This document shows, one piece after another, positions 51,054 to 61,203 of a DNA stretch of 64,000 bases. The notes under the pieces are model-generated. The model was not told where the DNA came from and did not search any database. It saw only the letters and a list, made by a program, of their open reading frames with translations. The stretch lies in the NCBI GenBank assembly GCA_937923175.1, contig CALALB010000017.1, positions 1 to 64,000 on the forward strand. Reading direction: 5' to 3'. The first letter of the stretch is position 1. Each line of letters opens with the position of its first letter. The DNA comes from an uncultured Chromatiaceae bacterium. Its GTDB lineage: Bacteria; Pseudomonadota; Gammaproteobacteria; Chromatiales; Chromatiaceae. The position numbers and the translations under genes were made by a program.

Positions 51054-53339
51054 TCAATCCCCGCTTGCCAATTCGCGCAGCCGCCATTGGAAATGGCTCA
51101 ACAGGCGCGAGCGGATCTTTTTTTCCTTGTGTTTGGCCGCCGCGGCCAGACGTTTCTCGGACAGGAGGATCAGGGTCTCCTGGGCCCCTTTTTGGTTTTC
51201 ATCCACGGGCGTGCGCTGGATATAGGTCCCGTCGGGGCACATCTCCCAGGCCGAGCGGCTGTCGGCAAGCTGGACATCCAGGATCAGACGCAGCTCCTGG
51301 CGCAGATCAGGGTTTTCAACCGGGGCCAGGACCTCGACCCGGCTTTCCAGGTTGCGCCGCATCATATCCGCCGAGCCGATGTAATACTCCTCATCGCCGC
51401 CATTGTGGAAATACAGGATACGGGCATGTTCCAAAAAACGCCCGACAATCGAGAGGACCCGGGCCCGCTCGCTCAAACCCGGGATTCCTGGGCGAAACCG
51501 ACAGGTATCGCGCACGATAAGATCGATCTGGACACCGGCACGTGCGGCCTTATAGAGGGCACGGGTGATATCCGGATCTTCGAGCGCATTCATCTTCATC
51601 TGGATCAGACCATTGCCAGCGCGTTTGTGATGCTCGATCTCGCGATGGATTTTGTCCAGGATGGCGCGCTTGAGGGTATGGGGGGCAGCCAGGATCTTGC
51701 GATAGCTCGGCGGCGGCGAATAGCCAGTGAGATAATTGAAAAGCTCAGTCAGATCCTGACCGAGCTCCTCGTCACAGCCTAGTATCCCCAGATCCGCATA
51801 GAGCTTGGCCGTGCCCGGATGATAGTTGCCGGTCCCGATGTGATAATAACGCCTGAGCTGCGAATAATCGCGGCGCACCACAAAGATCAGCTTGCAATGG
51901 GTTTTCAGGCCCATCACTCCATAGTTGACATGGATGCCCTCGGACTCCAGGCGTCTGGCCCATTGGATATTGGCTGCCTCATCGAACCGCGCCTTGAGCT
52001 CGACCAGCACCGCGACCTGCTTGCCGTTGCGCGCTGCCTGGATCAATGAATCCAGAATGGCCCCGCCCGAGGTGCGATACAGGGTCATCTTGATCGCCAA
52101 CACCTTGGGGTCTTCGGCCGCAGTGCGCAAAAACCGCTCGACCGAGGTGCTGAATGGCTGATAGGGATGCTGGAGCAGGATCGGCCCGTGTTCGCGGATG
52201 ATATGAAAGATATTGCGCCGGTCGTTGGCCAGAAGCGGATGATCGACCGGGCGATGCGGTTTGTCATGAAGCTCGGGGCGCTCGAGCGTCGCCAGCTCAA
52301 AGAGATCGCGCATCGCCATCAATCCTTGAACCTCGATCACATCCTCGGTCTCGTTCAGACCCAGTTCAGCAGCCAGCATCCCGCGATGGGTCGGGTCCAT
52401 ACCCGGCTCGATCTCCAGACGCACGATGGGTGCAAAATGACGTTCGCGCAGCTCGCTTTCGATGAGCTCTAGCAGGTCATTGGCCGCCTCGACATCCGCC
52501 TCGACGATCGCATTGCGGGTGACCCGAAAGAGTTCACAGGAGACGAATTCCATCCCCGGAAACAGCATATCGAGGTTATTGACGATCAGGTCTTCCAGCG
52601 TGACATAGGTCTGGGTCCCATCGACGGCGATGAAGCGTTTGGAGACATCCTTGTGAACCGGGACCTTGACCCGCGCCATATGGACCTCGGTCCCGCCAGG
52701 AAAGCGCAAGGTGACCAGGAGATTGAGCGCCAGGTTCGAGATAAAGGGAAAGGGATGGGCAGGATCCATCGCCAGGGGGGTGAGCATCGGAAAGATATTG
52801 GCGCGAAAATGCTCGCGCAGTCTGAGCCGGGTCTCCTGGGGCAATGAGCTATAGGGCGAGATGCGGATATCATGGGCATCGAGCTCACGCATTACCTCGA
52901 CATAGGCACGCTCAAGATCGTTGAGAAAGGCGCGGACCTCTGCCTGACAGTCCTTGAGCTGCTGGAGAGGGGTGCGACCATCGACCCCCGGCGTATGGAC
53001 GCCGGCGGCAATCTGCTGTTTCAAGCCCCCGATGCGCTTCATGTAGAACTCATCGAGGTTATTGCCGACGATTGCTAGAAACTTGACCCGCTCCAACAGG
53101 GGGGTACGCGGATCCTCAGCCTCATGGAGCACCCGGCGGTTGAAGGCTAACCAGGTTAGCTCGCGGCTGAGATATAGGCTAGGATCATTGAGGTCGATTT
53201 CGGCTGCCGAATGCTCCCGGGCGACGGGCTGTGCCGTAAGCCCTGCCTCCAGCTGATTATTGTCGTCCTCGATCAGGGCATGGCTCTGGGTCATGGCATT
53301 CCTTATCTCGACAGGTAGGTGACGATGGAATGGGTTCAA
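51054..53339 (-). CDS. ppk1: polyphosphate kinase 1
   Basis: LYLSRELTWLAFNRRVLHEAEDPRTPLLERVKFLAIVGNNLDEFYMKRIGGL; HIGTGNYHPGTAKLYADLG; shorter start near 53294 possible. Confidence 0.96.
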   Translation of the reverse strand: MNPFHRHLPVEIRNAMTQSHALIEDDNNQLEAGLTAQPVAREHSAAEIDLNDPSLYLSRELTWLAFNRRVLHEAEDPRTPLLERVKFLAIVGNNLDEFYMKRIGGLKQQIAAGVHTPGVDGRTPLQQLKDCQAEVRAFLNDLERAYVEVMRELDAHDIRISPYSSLPQETRLRLREHFRANIFPMLTPLAMDPAHPFPFISNLALNLLVTLRFPGGTEVHMARVKVPVHKDVSKRFIAVDGTQTYVTLEDLIVNNLDMLFPGMEFVSCELFRVTRNAIVEADVEAANDLLELIESELRERHFAPIVRLEIEPGMDPTHRGMLAAELGLNETEDVIEVQGLMAMRDLFELATLERPELHDKPHRPVDHPLLANDRRNIFHIIREHGPILLQHPYQPFSTSVERFLRTAAEDPKVLAIKMTLYRTSGGAILDSLIQAARNGKQVAVLVELKARFDEAANIQWARRLESEGIHVNYGVMGLKTHCKLIFVVRRDYSQLRRYYHIGTGNYHPGTAKLYADLGILGCDEELGQDLTELFNYLTGYSPPPSYRKILAAPHTLKRAILDKIHREIEHHKRAGNGLIQMKMNALEDPDITRALYKAARAGVQIDLIVRDTCRFRPGIPGLSERARVLSIVGRFLEHARILYFHNGGDEEYYIGSADMMRRNLESRVEVLAPVENPDLRQELRLILDVQLADSRSAWEMCPDGTYIQRTPVDENQKGAQETLILLSEKRLAAAAKHKEKKIRSRLLSHFQWRLRELASGD

Positions 53340-53434
53340 GGATAGCGGTTGCTTGTTGCAAAGGGATGCCAGGGCAGGATCATTTTAATCCTGACACCCC
53401 TTGAAGGTCTTGGGATCGACCCGATTCACCAGAA

Positions 53435-53440
53435 TATAAT
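53435..53440 (+). promoter_or_regulatory. possible suf promoter -10 (TATAAT)
   Basis: Consensus TATAAT about 135 nt upstream of sufB; no convincing -35. Confidence 0.3.
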
Positions 53441-53576
53441 CCAACGGTTATGGAAATCGTCTCAAAACCAAAACCCGATGCTCAGGCGGCCTTTTAGCCA
53501 TTGATTCGGCCACCGATGGGCGCATATCGCGAAGCAATTCTAGAGATGACTGAACAGACAGATGGAGCCAATCCCC

Positions 53577-55022
53577 ATGAGCGGATCTCCAGCCTTCGAA
53601 GGCATCGTCAAATCAGACTATGAGCACGGCTTCGTCACCGAGATCGAGTCCGATACCCTGCCGCCTGGACTCAACGAGGAGGTGATCCGCACGATCTCTC
53701 GGCGCAAGGCTGAGCCTGAATTCATGACCGAATACCGGCTTAAGGCCTATCGCCATTGGCTGAGCATGCAGGAACCCAGGTGGGCATTCGTCGATCATCC
53801 GCCCATCGATTTTCAGGCGATCTCCTATTACTCGGCCCCCAAACACTTGAAAGAGGGTCCCAAAAGCCTAGACGAGATAGACCCGGCCTTGCTCGAGACC
53901 TACAACAAGCTCGGCATCCCTCTTGAAGAACAAAAGGTATTGGCGGGGATCGCGGTGGATGCGGTTTTCGATAGCGTCTCGGTGGCGACCACCTTTCGCG
54001 AGACCCTGGCCCAGGCAGGGGTGATCTTTTGTTCGATCTCAGAGGCCCTGCGCACCTATCCCGATCTGGTCCGCCAATATCTCGGGAGCGTGGTCCCCTA
54101 TACGGATAATTTCTATGCCTGTCTCAATGCCGCAGTATTCAGCGATGGGACCTTTGTCTATATCCCCAAGGGGGTGCGTTGTCCGTTGGAGCTCTCGACT
54201 TATTTCCGCATCAATGCCCGCAATACGGGTCAGTTCGAGCGCACCCTGATCATTGCCGATGTGGGCAGCTATGTGAGCTATCTCGAGGGCTGTACTGCCC
54301 CCCAGAGCGATGAAAACCAACTCCATGCCGCAGTCGTCGAACTGATTGCCCTAGATGACGCCGAGATCAAATACTCCACGGTCCAGAACTGGTATCCAGG
54401 CGATGCCGAGGGTCGGGGCGGGATCTATAACTTCGTGACCAAACGCGGTGACTGCCGCGGCGCGCGTTCCAAGATCTCCTGGACCCAGGTCGAGACAGGT
54501 TCGGCGATCACCTGGAAATATCCAAGCTGTATCCTGCGCGGTGAAGGCTCAGTGGGTGCCTTTTATTCGGTTGCGGTTACCAAGGGCCGTCAGCAGGCGG
54601 ATACAGGTACCAAGATGATCCATCTCGGCCGTCACACACGCTCGACCATCGTCTCCAAGGGGATCTCCACCGGGTGGGGACGCCAGACCTATCGCGGTCT
54701 GGTTAGGGTCGCCCAACGCGCCCAGGGGGCGCGCAATCATACCCAATGCGACTCGCTGCTCATCGGCGATCGCTGCAGCGCCAACACCGTCCCCTATATC
54801 GAGGTCAAGAACCCAACCGCCAGGGTCGAGCACGAGGCCACGACCTCCAAGATCAGCGAGGATCAGCTCTTTTATTGCCGGGCGCGGGGCCTGAATGCCG
54901 AGGATGCAGTCTCGATGATCGTTAACGGTTTTTGCAAAGAGGTCTTCAATGAGCTGCCGATGGAGTTTGCCGTCGAGGCGCAGAAGCTGTTAAGCATCAG
55001 CCTAGAAGGGGCGATCGGTTGA
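53577..55022 (+). CDS. sufB: Fe-S cluster assembly protein SufB
   Basis: [63 protein letters not shown]. Confidence 0.97.
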   Translation: MSGSPAFEGIVKSDYEHGFVTEIESDTLPPGLNEEVIRTISRRKAEPEFMTEYRLKAYRHWLSMQEPRWAFVDHPPIDFQAISYYSAPKHLKEGPKSLDEIDPALLETYNKLGIPLEEQKVLAGIAVDAVFDSVSVATTFRETLAQAGVIFCSISEALRTYPDLVRQYLGSVVPYTDNFYACLNAAVFSDGTFVYIPKGVRCPLELSTYFRINARNTGQFERTLIIADVGSYVSYLEGCTAPQSDENQLHAAVVELIALDDAEIKYSTVQNWYPGDAEGRGGIYNFVTKRGDCRGARSKISWTQVETGSAITWKYPSCILRGEGSVGAFYSVAVTKGRQQADTGTKMIHLGRHTRSTIVSKGISTGWGRQTYRGLVRVAQRAQGARNHTQCDSLLIGDRCSANTVPYIEVKNPTARVEHEATTSKISEDQLFYCRARGLNAEDAVSMIVNGFCKEVFNELPMEFAVEAQKLLSISLEGAIG

Positions 55023-55042
55023 GTCAATCTGGGGTCACCAGC

Positions 55043-55795
55043 ATGTTGTCTATCAAGGGCCTGCGGGCGAATGTCGGCGAACGGGAGATCCTTCAGGGTC
55101 TGGATCTGGAGGTCGGTGCGGGGGAGGTCCATGCAATCATGGGTCCCAATGGCTCGGGCAAGAGCACCCTGGCCCATGTGCTGGCCGGGCGCGAGGGTTA
55201 TACGGTCACGGCAGGTTCAATCAGATTCCTCGGCGAGGATCTCTTAGCGCTTGCCCCTGAGGAACGCGCCCAACGGGGTTTGTTTCTCGCCTTTCAGTAT
55301 CCAGTCGAGCTGCCGGGGGTCAACAACACCTATTTCCTCAGAACCGCCCTCAACAGTATCCGCAGGGCACGCGGTGAGCCTGAGCTCGATGCGGTCTCCT
55401 TTCTGCGCCTGATGCGTGAGAAATTAAAGATCCTGCATCTGGACGATTCACTCCTGAAACGCCCAGTCAATGTCGGCTTTTCGGGCGGCGAAAAGAAACG
55501 CAACGAGATCTTCCAGATGACCATACTTGAACCCAGTCTTGCCATCCTGGATGAGACCGATTCTGGACTCGATATCGACGCCCTGCGACTCGTGGCCGAT
55601 GGGATCAATGCCTTGCGCTCAGCCCAGAGGTCCATGATCCTGGTGACCCATTATCAGCGCCTACTCGATTATATCCAGCCCGATTATGTCCATGTTTTGG
55701 CAGGCGGGCGGATCATCCGCTCGGGCGGCAAAGAGCTTGCCCTGGAGCTCGAGCAAAGGGGCTATGGGTGGATCGAGGCGGAGCTTGCAGCATGA
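55043..55795 (+). CDS. sufC: Fe-S cluster assembly ATPase SufC
   Basis: IMGPNGSGKSTLAHVLAGREGYTVTAGSI; GFSGGEKKRNEIFQM; LDETDSGLDIDALRLV. Confidence 0.97.
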   Translation: MLSIKGLRANVGEREILQGLDLEVGAGEVHAIMGPNGSGKSTLAHVLAGREGYTVTAGSIRFLGEDLLALAPEERAQRGLFLAFQYPVELPGVNNTYFLRTALNSIRRARGEPELDAVSFLRLMREKLKILHLDDSLLKRPVNVGFSGGEKKRNEIFQMTILEPSLAILDETDSGLDIDALRLVADGINALRSAQRSMILVTHYQRLLDYIQPDYVHVLAGGRIIRSGGKELALELEQRGYGWIEAELAA

Positions 55796-57090
55796 ATGCC
55801 CTGCTGGACGCTGGTCTAGCGCCCTGGCTGAGGGCAATCGACCCAGGGCCCATACCTGCCTGGTGGCAGGAGCGCCGGCGCCGCGCCCTTGAGTCATTGC
55901 AAACGCGGCCCCTGCCCCATTCCAAGGAGGAATCCTGGCGCTACACTAGTTTGAACGCCCTGCTCGACCAGGGATTCACGGCGCCCGTTCAACCCTTCAC
56001 CCCGCCGCCCGCTGAACTCGATGCCCTGTTGATCCCGGGCCTAGACACCCACCGCCTGGTTCTGGTCAATGGATGCTTCGCGCCTGAGCTCTCTTCATCG
56101 ACACCCCTGCCGGAGGCGGTCAGGATCGGGGGATTGAGCAACTGGTTGGCCGATGATCCTGATCTGCTCGAGGACTGGTTGGGCACGGCGATTGATGGCA
56201 AGGCAGCATTCTTTACCCTGCTCAATGAGGCCACGCTTGCGGACGGCCTGGCGATCTGGGTGGGGCGCGGCCTGGTCATCGAGCAGCCACTCGAGGTGAT
56301 CCATATCTGCTCGGGGCAGGCTGAACCCCCGGTCGCTCAACCACGCCTCCTCGTCCATCTCGAGGCAGGGGCCCAGACCACCTTGATCGAGCGTTATGTG
56401 GGGCTGGGCAAAACCCCGACCTGTACCAATGCGGTCATCGAGGTCTCGCTGGCACGCGATGCGGTCTTGCGGCATGAACGTATCCAGACCGAATCCAACC
56501 AGGCCTTTCATCTCAGCGGTCTCTATCTCGTCCAAGACCCTGGCAGCAGATATCAGGGGATTCAGATCGGCCTGGGGGGGCGTTGGGCGCGCACCGAACT
56601 CAACGTCCGCCTGCAAGGGCCCCATGCCGAGTGCCTGCTCTCCGGGCTTTATGTGGCGGGCGATGGGCAATTGCTCGATTATCATCTGGACATCGAACAC
56701 CGGGCCCCTGCCTGCCGCAGCCTCGAACATTTCAAGGGCATCCTCTCTGGTCGAGGGCGGGCGGTCTTCGATGGACGGGTCCTGGTCGCGCGCGCCGCTC
56801 AAAAGAGCGATGCCACCATGACCAACCGTAACCTCATGCTCTCCGAAGAGGCCGAGGTCGATGCCAAACCTCAGCTCGAGATCAATGCCGATGACGTACA
56901 ATGCAGCCATGGGACCACGGTCGGCCAGATCGAGCCAGAGCTGTTGTTTTATCTGCGCGCGCGCGGGATCGAGGCCCGATTAGCGCGGCGGATACTCTGT
57001 CTGGGTTTTGCCAGCGAGATCATCGACCAGATCGCCGATGAATCGCTGCGCGGCCATCTCAACTCGGTCATTGGCCAACGCTTGGGCTGA
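55792..57090 (+). CDS. sufD: Fe-S cluster assembly protein SufD
   Basis: SWRYTSLNALLDQGF; AQKSDATMTNRNLMLSEEAEVDAKPQLEINADDVQCSHGTTVGQ. Confidence 0.95.
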   Translation: MNALLDAGLAPWLRAIDPGPIPAWWQERRRRALESLQTRPLPHSKEESWRYTSLNALLDQGFTAPVQPFTPPPAELDALLIPGLDTHRLVLVNGCFAPELSSSTPLPEAVRIGGLSNWLADDPDLLEDWLGTAIDGKAAFFTLLNEATLADGLAIWVGRGLVIEQPLEVIHICSGQAEPPVAQPRLLVHLEAGAQTTLIERYVGLGKTPTCTNAVIEVSLARDAVLRHERIQTESNQAFHLSGLYLVQDPGSRYQGIQIGLGGRWARTELNVRLQGPHAECLLSGLYVAGDGQLLDYHLDIEHRAPACRSLEHFKGILSGRGRAVFDGRVLVARAAQKSDATMTNRNLMLSEEAEVDAKPQLEINADDVQCSHGTTVGQIEPELLFYLRARGIEARLARRILCLGFASEIIDQIADESLRGHLNSVIGQRLG

Positions 57091-57123
57091 GGTGGATCGA
57101 GCTGTCTGGCTTCACCTCGGGTT

Positions 57124-57561
57124 TTGATGAGGCGAAAAACGATCATGAACAGATTGGCGCGTCTGATGGGGTTTGGTCGTGACAGCGATGATGCTCGGCA
57201 ACCTGATCCTTCCCCCTCTGACCCAGCTCCGAAAACCAGGGTCAAGCGCCTGGATCCAGAAGCACTGCGCGAGCCGATCATCGCTGCCCTGCGTACCGTC
57301 TATGACCCTGAGATTCCGGTCAATCTCTATGACCTGGGCCTGATCTATCGCATCGACATTGCCCCTACCGGCGATGTGGCGATCGACATGACCCTGACCG
57401 CACCTGGCTGTCCGGTTGCTGGCATGATGCCGATGCTGGTCAAGCGCGCGGTCGAACAGGTCGAGGATGTGGGTCAGGTCGATGTCCGTCTCGTCTGGGA
57501 TCCGCCTTGGAGCCCCGAGCGCATGAGCGACGAGGCGCGCTTGCAGCTAGGCCTGATGTAA
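57124..57561 (+). CDS. MIP18/DUF59 family protein (SufT-like)
   Basis: ALRTVYDPEIPVNLYDLGLIYRIDIAPTGDVAIDMTLTAPGCPVAG; DVRLVWDPPWSPERMSDEARLQLG. Confidence 0.92.
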   Translation: MMRRKTIMNRLARLMGFGRDSDDARQPDPSPSDPAPKTRVKRLDPEALREPIIAALRTVYDPEIPVNLYDLGLIYRIDIAPTGDVAIDMTLTAPGCPVAGMMPMLVKRAVEQVEDVGQVDVRLVWDPPWSPERMSDEARLQLGLM

Positions 57562-57607
57562 GCCGCGTCGCTCAGAGAGGGTACTTGGACCCTTTGGCAT
57601 ATGCCGC

Positions 57608-57645
57608 CCCGTCATTCCGGCGCAGACCGGAATCCAGCGCCTGGC
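57608..57645. repeat. REP-like element (ccgtcattccggcgcagaccggaatccagcgcc)
   Basis: Member of the dispersed palindromic family. Confidence 0.7.
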
Positions 57646-57766
57646 ACGGCCTGGATGGATCCCTGTGCCCTGGCCCGAAAATATGTGCCTTTCGCCCCTG
57701 GGCAGGGGATGGTCGATGTTCCCAGCCGGTAGGCAGGGTTTCATGCCTGGGTCCGCCAGGCCCAGC

Positions 57767-58969
57767 CTATAACCAGAAGGCGCAAAGGGGCACCCAGAGC
57801 TCGGCGGCGCTCAACCCCCCGTGCACCCCGATCTGGCTGATTGCATCCTCCAGCGGCAGGGTATGGCGGATGACTCGGTTGTTGCGCGGCAGCAGGCAAT
57901 AATCGCCGACCCGCTCGCGGATACGCGGGTGCGCCGGTCCAGGTCCCAGATAGCCCTCGGCGATCAGGCGCTCGCTAGGGATGACCTCGATCCACTCCCC
58001 AAGTGCGCCGTAGCAATAGTCCTCAAATCGCCGTTTCGCCCCGGCGCGCACATAGGCCCAGGCGGCGCGCGGCTCGCCGCACAGCGGCAGCACCAGGCAC
58101 TCGGCAAGCTCGGGATGCTGGGCTATATCGATAACCGCCTCAGGGTTGGTATCGATCTGACCATGATCGGCGGTGACCAAAAGCACTGTATCCGTCCCTG
58201 CGGCTTGGGCGATGAATTCGGCAAGCGCCTGTTCGATCTCGGCCAGATGGGCCAGTGCCGCCGCTCCCTCGATCCCTTGCTCATGGCCGATGGCATCCAG
58301 TCTCGGCCAGTAGAGATACAGATATCGCCGCTCCCGAGACACCCGCCATTGCCCCCAGCGCCGGCGCGGGCGGATGAGGGCAAGTACCTGCGCGAATATC
58401 CCCTCCAATGAGTCAAAACCATAGACCTTGCCGCGCCCGAGCATGGCGCGGTTGAAATCCGAGTCGGCGATAAACCTTGGGGCAAGGGCAATCCCGCGGG
58501 TCTGGATGCGATCGAAGATCGAGGGTAGACCCAGTAGACGCTGCGGGTCGATCCCCGCCTGGCGGTATGGCACCCCCCCATAGCGCGGTCGCCCTGGCAG
58601 GACGGCCAGTACCGAGCCCAGTTCGCCAAAATAGGTAAACCAGCCGGTCAGGCCGTGTCGCAGGGGGGCATAGCCGGTGAGCACTGTGGTGATCGCCGTG
58701 GCAGTGGTCGACGGGAAAACTGAGCTGAGCGCACCGAGCCGCGCTTGGTTCAATACCCCAGCGGGCGCCTGGCAGGTCAGCCAGTTATCGCCCAGGCCAT
58801 CGATGATCAAGAGGATCAGATTGGTTGCCCGCTGCAGCGCCTCGAGATCCAGCCCTAACACTGACGGATACTCACTCACCCCACCCCGGGCCTGGATGAG
58901 GGTACTGATGAGGTTGAAAAGGCCCTGGCCTGAATAATCGGGTTGTACCAGAGAACCAAAGCGCGACAT
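57767..58969 (-). CDS. alkaline phosphatase family / nucleotide pyrophosphatase-phosphodiesterase-like
   Basis: NLILLIIDGLGDNW; SSVFPSTTATAITTVLTGYAPLRHGLTGW; LVTADHGQIDTNPE. Confidence 0.85.
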   Translation of the reverse strand: MSRFGSLVQPDYSGQGLFNLISTLIQARGGVSEYPSVLGLDLEALQRATNLILLIIDGLGDNWLTCQAPAGVLNQARLGALSSVFPSTTATAITTVLTGYAPLRHGLTGWFTYFGELGSVLAVLPGRPRYGGVPYRQAGIDPQRLLGLPSIFDRIQTRGIALAPRFIADSDFNRAMLGRGKVYGFDSLEGIFAQVLALIRPRRRWGQWRVSRERRYLYLYWPRLDAIGHEQGIEGAAALAHLAEIEQALAEFIAQAAGTDTVLLVTADHGQIDTNPEAVIDIAQHPELAECLVLPLCGEPRAAWAYVRAGAKRRFEDYCYGALGEWIEVIPSERLIAEGYLGPGPAHPRIRERVGDYCLLPRNNRVIRHTLPLEDAISQIGVHGGLSAAELWVPLCAFWL

Positions 58970-59110
58970 GGGATAAGGCCTATCGGATCTTTAGCGGCTT
59001 GCAACCCCTGGCCTGCTCGGGCAGAGGGGGGGATATTGCAGATCGATTGATCTGCCCCATCTAGGGTGAGGGCAGGCGTCTGCGCCCCCAATTCACAGAG
59101 AGCTCGGATT

Positions 59111-61201
59111 ATGCCGATGATGCCGACTGTACCCAGCACCTGTTACGAATGCGATGCCAATTGTCCGATCCAGGTCGAGCTCGATGCTCAGGGCGAACCC
59201 GTGGCCGTCCAGGGACCACCGGAATGCCCGCGCTGGGTCGTGCAACTGGATCGACGCAATCACCCCGAGCGCTTGCTCTATCCGCTGAAACGCGTCGGGC
59301 CACGCGGCAGCGGGCAGTTCGAACGGATCTCCTGGGATGAGGCGCTGCAGACCATCGCTGAGCGCCTGACAGCGATCCGCGCGCGCTACGGTGCCCCTGC
59401 AGTGGCCTTTTTCGCCGGCTATACCAAGGAGGCACGGCCCCAGTTACAGCGTCTGGCCCATGCCTTTGGGTCACCGAATTATCTCACCGAAAGCGGTTGT
59501 TGTTTCTCGGCGACCCTGGTCGCCGAGAAGGTCACCTTTGGCTATCGGATCAAGACGACCTCAACCGTGCCCTCGCCCAAGACGCGCTGCCATCTCTTCT
59601 GGTCAACCAATCCACGCGGTTCCATCCCACCCTTTGAAGGTCACGGCCTGGCAAACCCAAGGCCAGAGCGCCGGCTGATCGTCGTCGATCCGCGCCGCAC
59701 CCCCCTGGCCGAGCGCGCCGATGTCTTTCTGCAGATCCGGCCGGGGACCGACGGGGCGCTGGCGCTCGGGTTTCATCATCTGATCTTTGCCCACGGCTGG
59801 CAGGACCAGGAGTTTCTCGACCAATGGTGCAGCGGGGTCGAACCGTTTAAGGCCTATGTTGCCGAGTTTACGCCGGAACGGGTGGCCGCGATCTGCGGGA
59901 TCAAGCCTAATGACCTGCGCGCGGCGGCCGAGCTCTTTGCCACCACCCTGCCGGCACAGATCAGCCTTTCGCCGACTGCGACCGTCCAGCATAGCAATGG
60001 ATTCCAAAACCATCGGGCGGTGATCCTGCTGTCGGCAGTGACCGGTAATCTGGACCGCGAAGGCGGCAATCGGTTCTTTAACGACAAGGTCCTGCCCAAA
60101 TCCATCGATCTATTCGAGCATTGCCGCCAAAACCTGCCGCCGCGCATCGGCGAGGAGATCTATCCAGTCTGGACCAAATATTGGCCAGCAGGCCAAAGCA
60201 TGCTGCTGCCTGATTGTATCCTCGAGGGTCGCCCGCAACAGGTACGGGCGCTGCTTGCGATGGGGATCAATACCGGCATGTGGCCGAACTCCAAGCGCAT
60301 GGAGCAGGCGCTGGGGGCGCTCGAGTTTTTTGCGGCAAGCGATTTCTTTCATAATCCGGCGACCCTTCAAGCAGACATCGTCCTGCCGGCAGCCACCAAC
60401 CTCGAGCGCCCTGCCCTGATCGCCTATCCAGGTTGCGCCTATCAGGGCGAGCTGCGCTATCGGCGGGCAGTGGTCAAACCCCGGGGCGAGGCGCGTCCAG
60501 ATGCCGAGATCTTTCTGGAGCTCGGCAAGCGATTGGGCATGGCCGATCTCTTTTGGAACGGCGATCTGGAGGCAAGCTGGGCCGAGGCCGCCCTGGGATT
60601 GCCAGAGGATATCCGCAGAGAGGTCTATGAAAACCCTGAGGGGGTCAAGGTCTATGCCCAGGCGATCGAAGACTTGGTCGAACATGGATTTCTGGATGCC
60701 GATCGGCTGTATCGGCTGCGGGGCTTTCCAACGCCCAGCGGTAAGGTCGAGTTCGATTCATCCGAGCTGCGCGCGTTTGGCCATGATGGACTCCCCCTCT
60801 ACCGCGAGCCGGCTGAAAGCCCGCTGTCCACCCCTGAGCTTGCCCGCGATTATCCATTGGTCTTAACGAGCGGGGCGCGCACCAAATATTTCACCCACTC
60901 CCAGCATCAGCGCTTTGCCCGGCTGCGCGCCTTCATCCCCCAGCCAGTGGTCGAGATCCATCCACTAGATGCCGCAGCGCGTGGGATTAGCGACGGCGAT
61001 TGGGTGTTGGTGCGTTCGCCACGCGGTCGGGTGCGTTTCCAGGCGCGGGTAACGGATGCGATCAAACCAGGGGTGGTCCATTGCCCCCATGGCTGGAACG
61101 AGGCCAATGTCAATGAGCTTACCGATGATCGGTATCTGGATCCGATCAGCGGTTTTCCTCCCTTTAAATCTAGCCTTTGTCAGGTCGAGCGGGCCGGGTG
61201 A
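59111..61201 (+). CDS. molybdopterin-dependent oxidoreductase (bis-MGD family, N-terminal 4Fe-4S motif)
   Basis: TCYECDANCPIQVEL...ECPRW; MoPterin-binding segments LIVVDPRRTPLAERADVFLQIRPGTDGALALG; C-term PLVLTSGARTKYFTHSQHQ. Confidence 0.9.
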   Translation: MPMMPTVPSTCYECDANCPIQVELDAQGEPVAVQGPPECPRWVVQLDRRNHPERLLYPLKRVGPRGSGQFERISWDEALQTIAERLTAIRARYGAPAVAFFAGYTKEARPQLQRLAHAFGSPNYLTESGCCFSATLVAEKVTFGYRIKTTSTVPSPKTRCHLFWSTNPRGSIPPFEGHGLANPRPERRLIVVDPRRTPLAERADVFLQIRPGTDGALALGFHHLIFAHGWQDQEFLDQWCSGVEPFKAYVAEFTPERVAAICGIKPNDLRAAAELFATTLPAQISLSPTATVQHSNGFQNHRAVILLSAVTGNLDREGGNRFFNDKVLPKSIDLFEHCRQNLPPRIGEEIYPVWTKYWPAGQSMLLPDCILEGRPQQVRALLAMGINTGMWPNSKRMEQALGALEFFAASDFFHNPATLQADIVLPAATNLERPALIAYPGCAYQGELRYRRAVVKPRGEARPDAEIFLELGKRLGMADLFWNGDLEASWAEAALGLPEDIRREVYENPEGVKVYAQAIEDLVEHGFLDADRLYRLRGFPTPSGKVEFDSSELRAFGHDGLPLYREPAESPLSTPELARDYPLVLTSGARTKYFTHSQHQRFARLRAFIPQPVVEIHPLDAAARGISDGDWVLVRSPRGRVRFQARVTDAIKPGVVHCPHGWNEANVNELTDDRYLDPISGFPPFKSSLCQVERAG

Positions 61202-61203
61202 TC

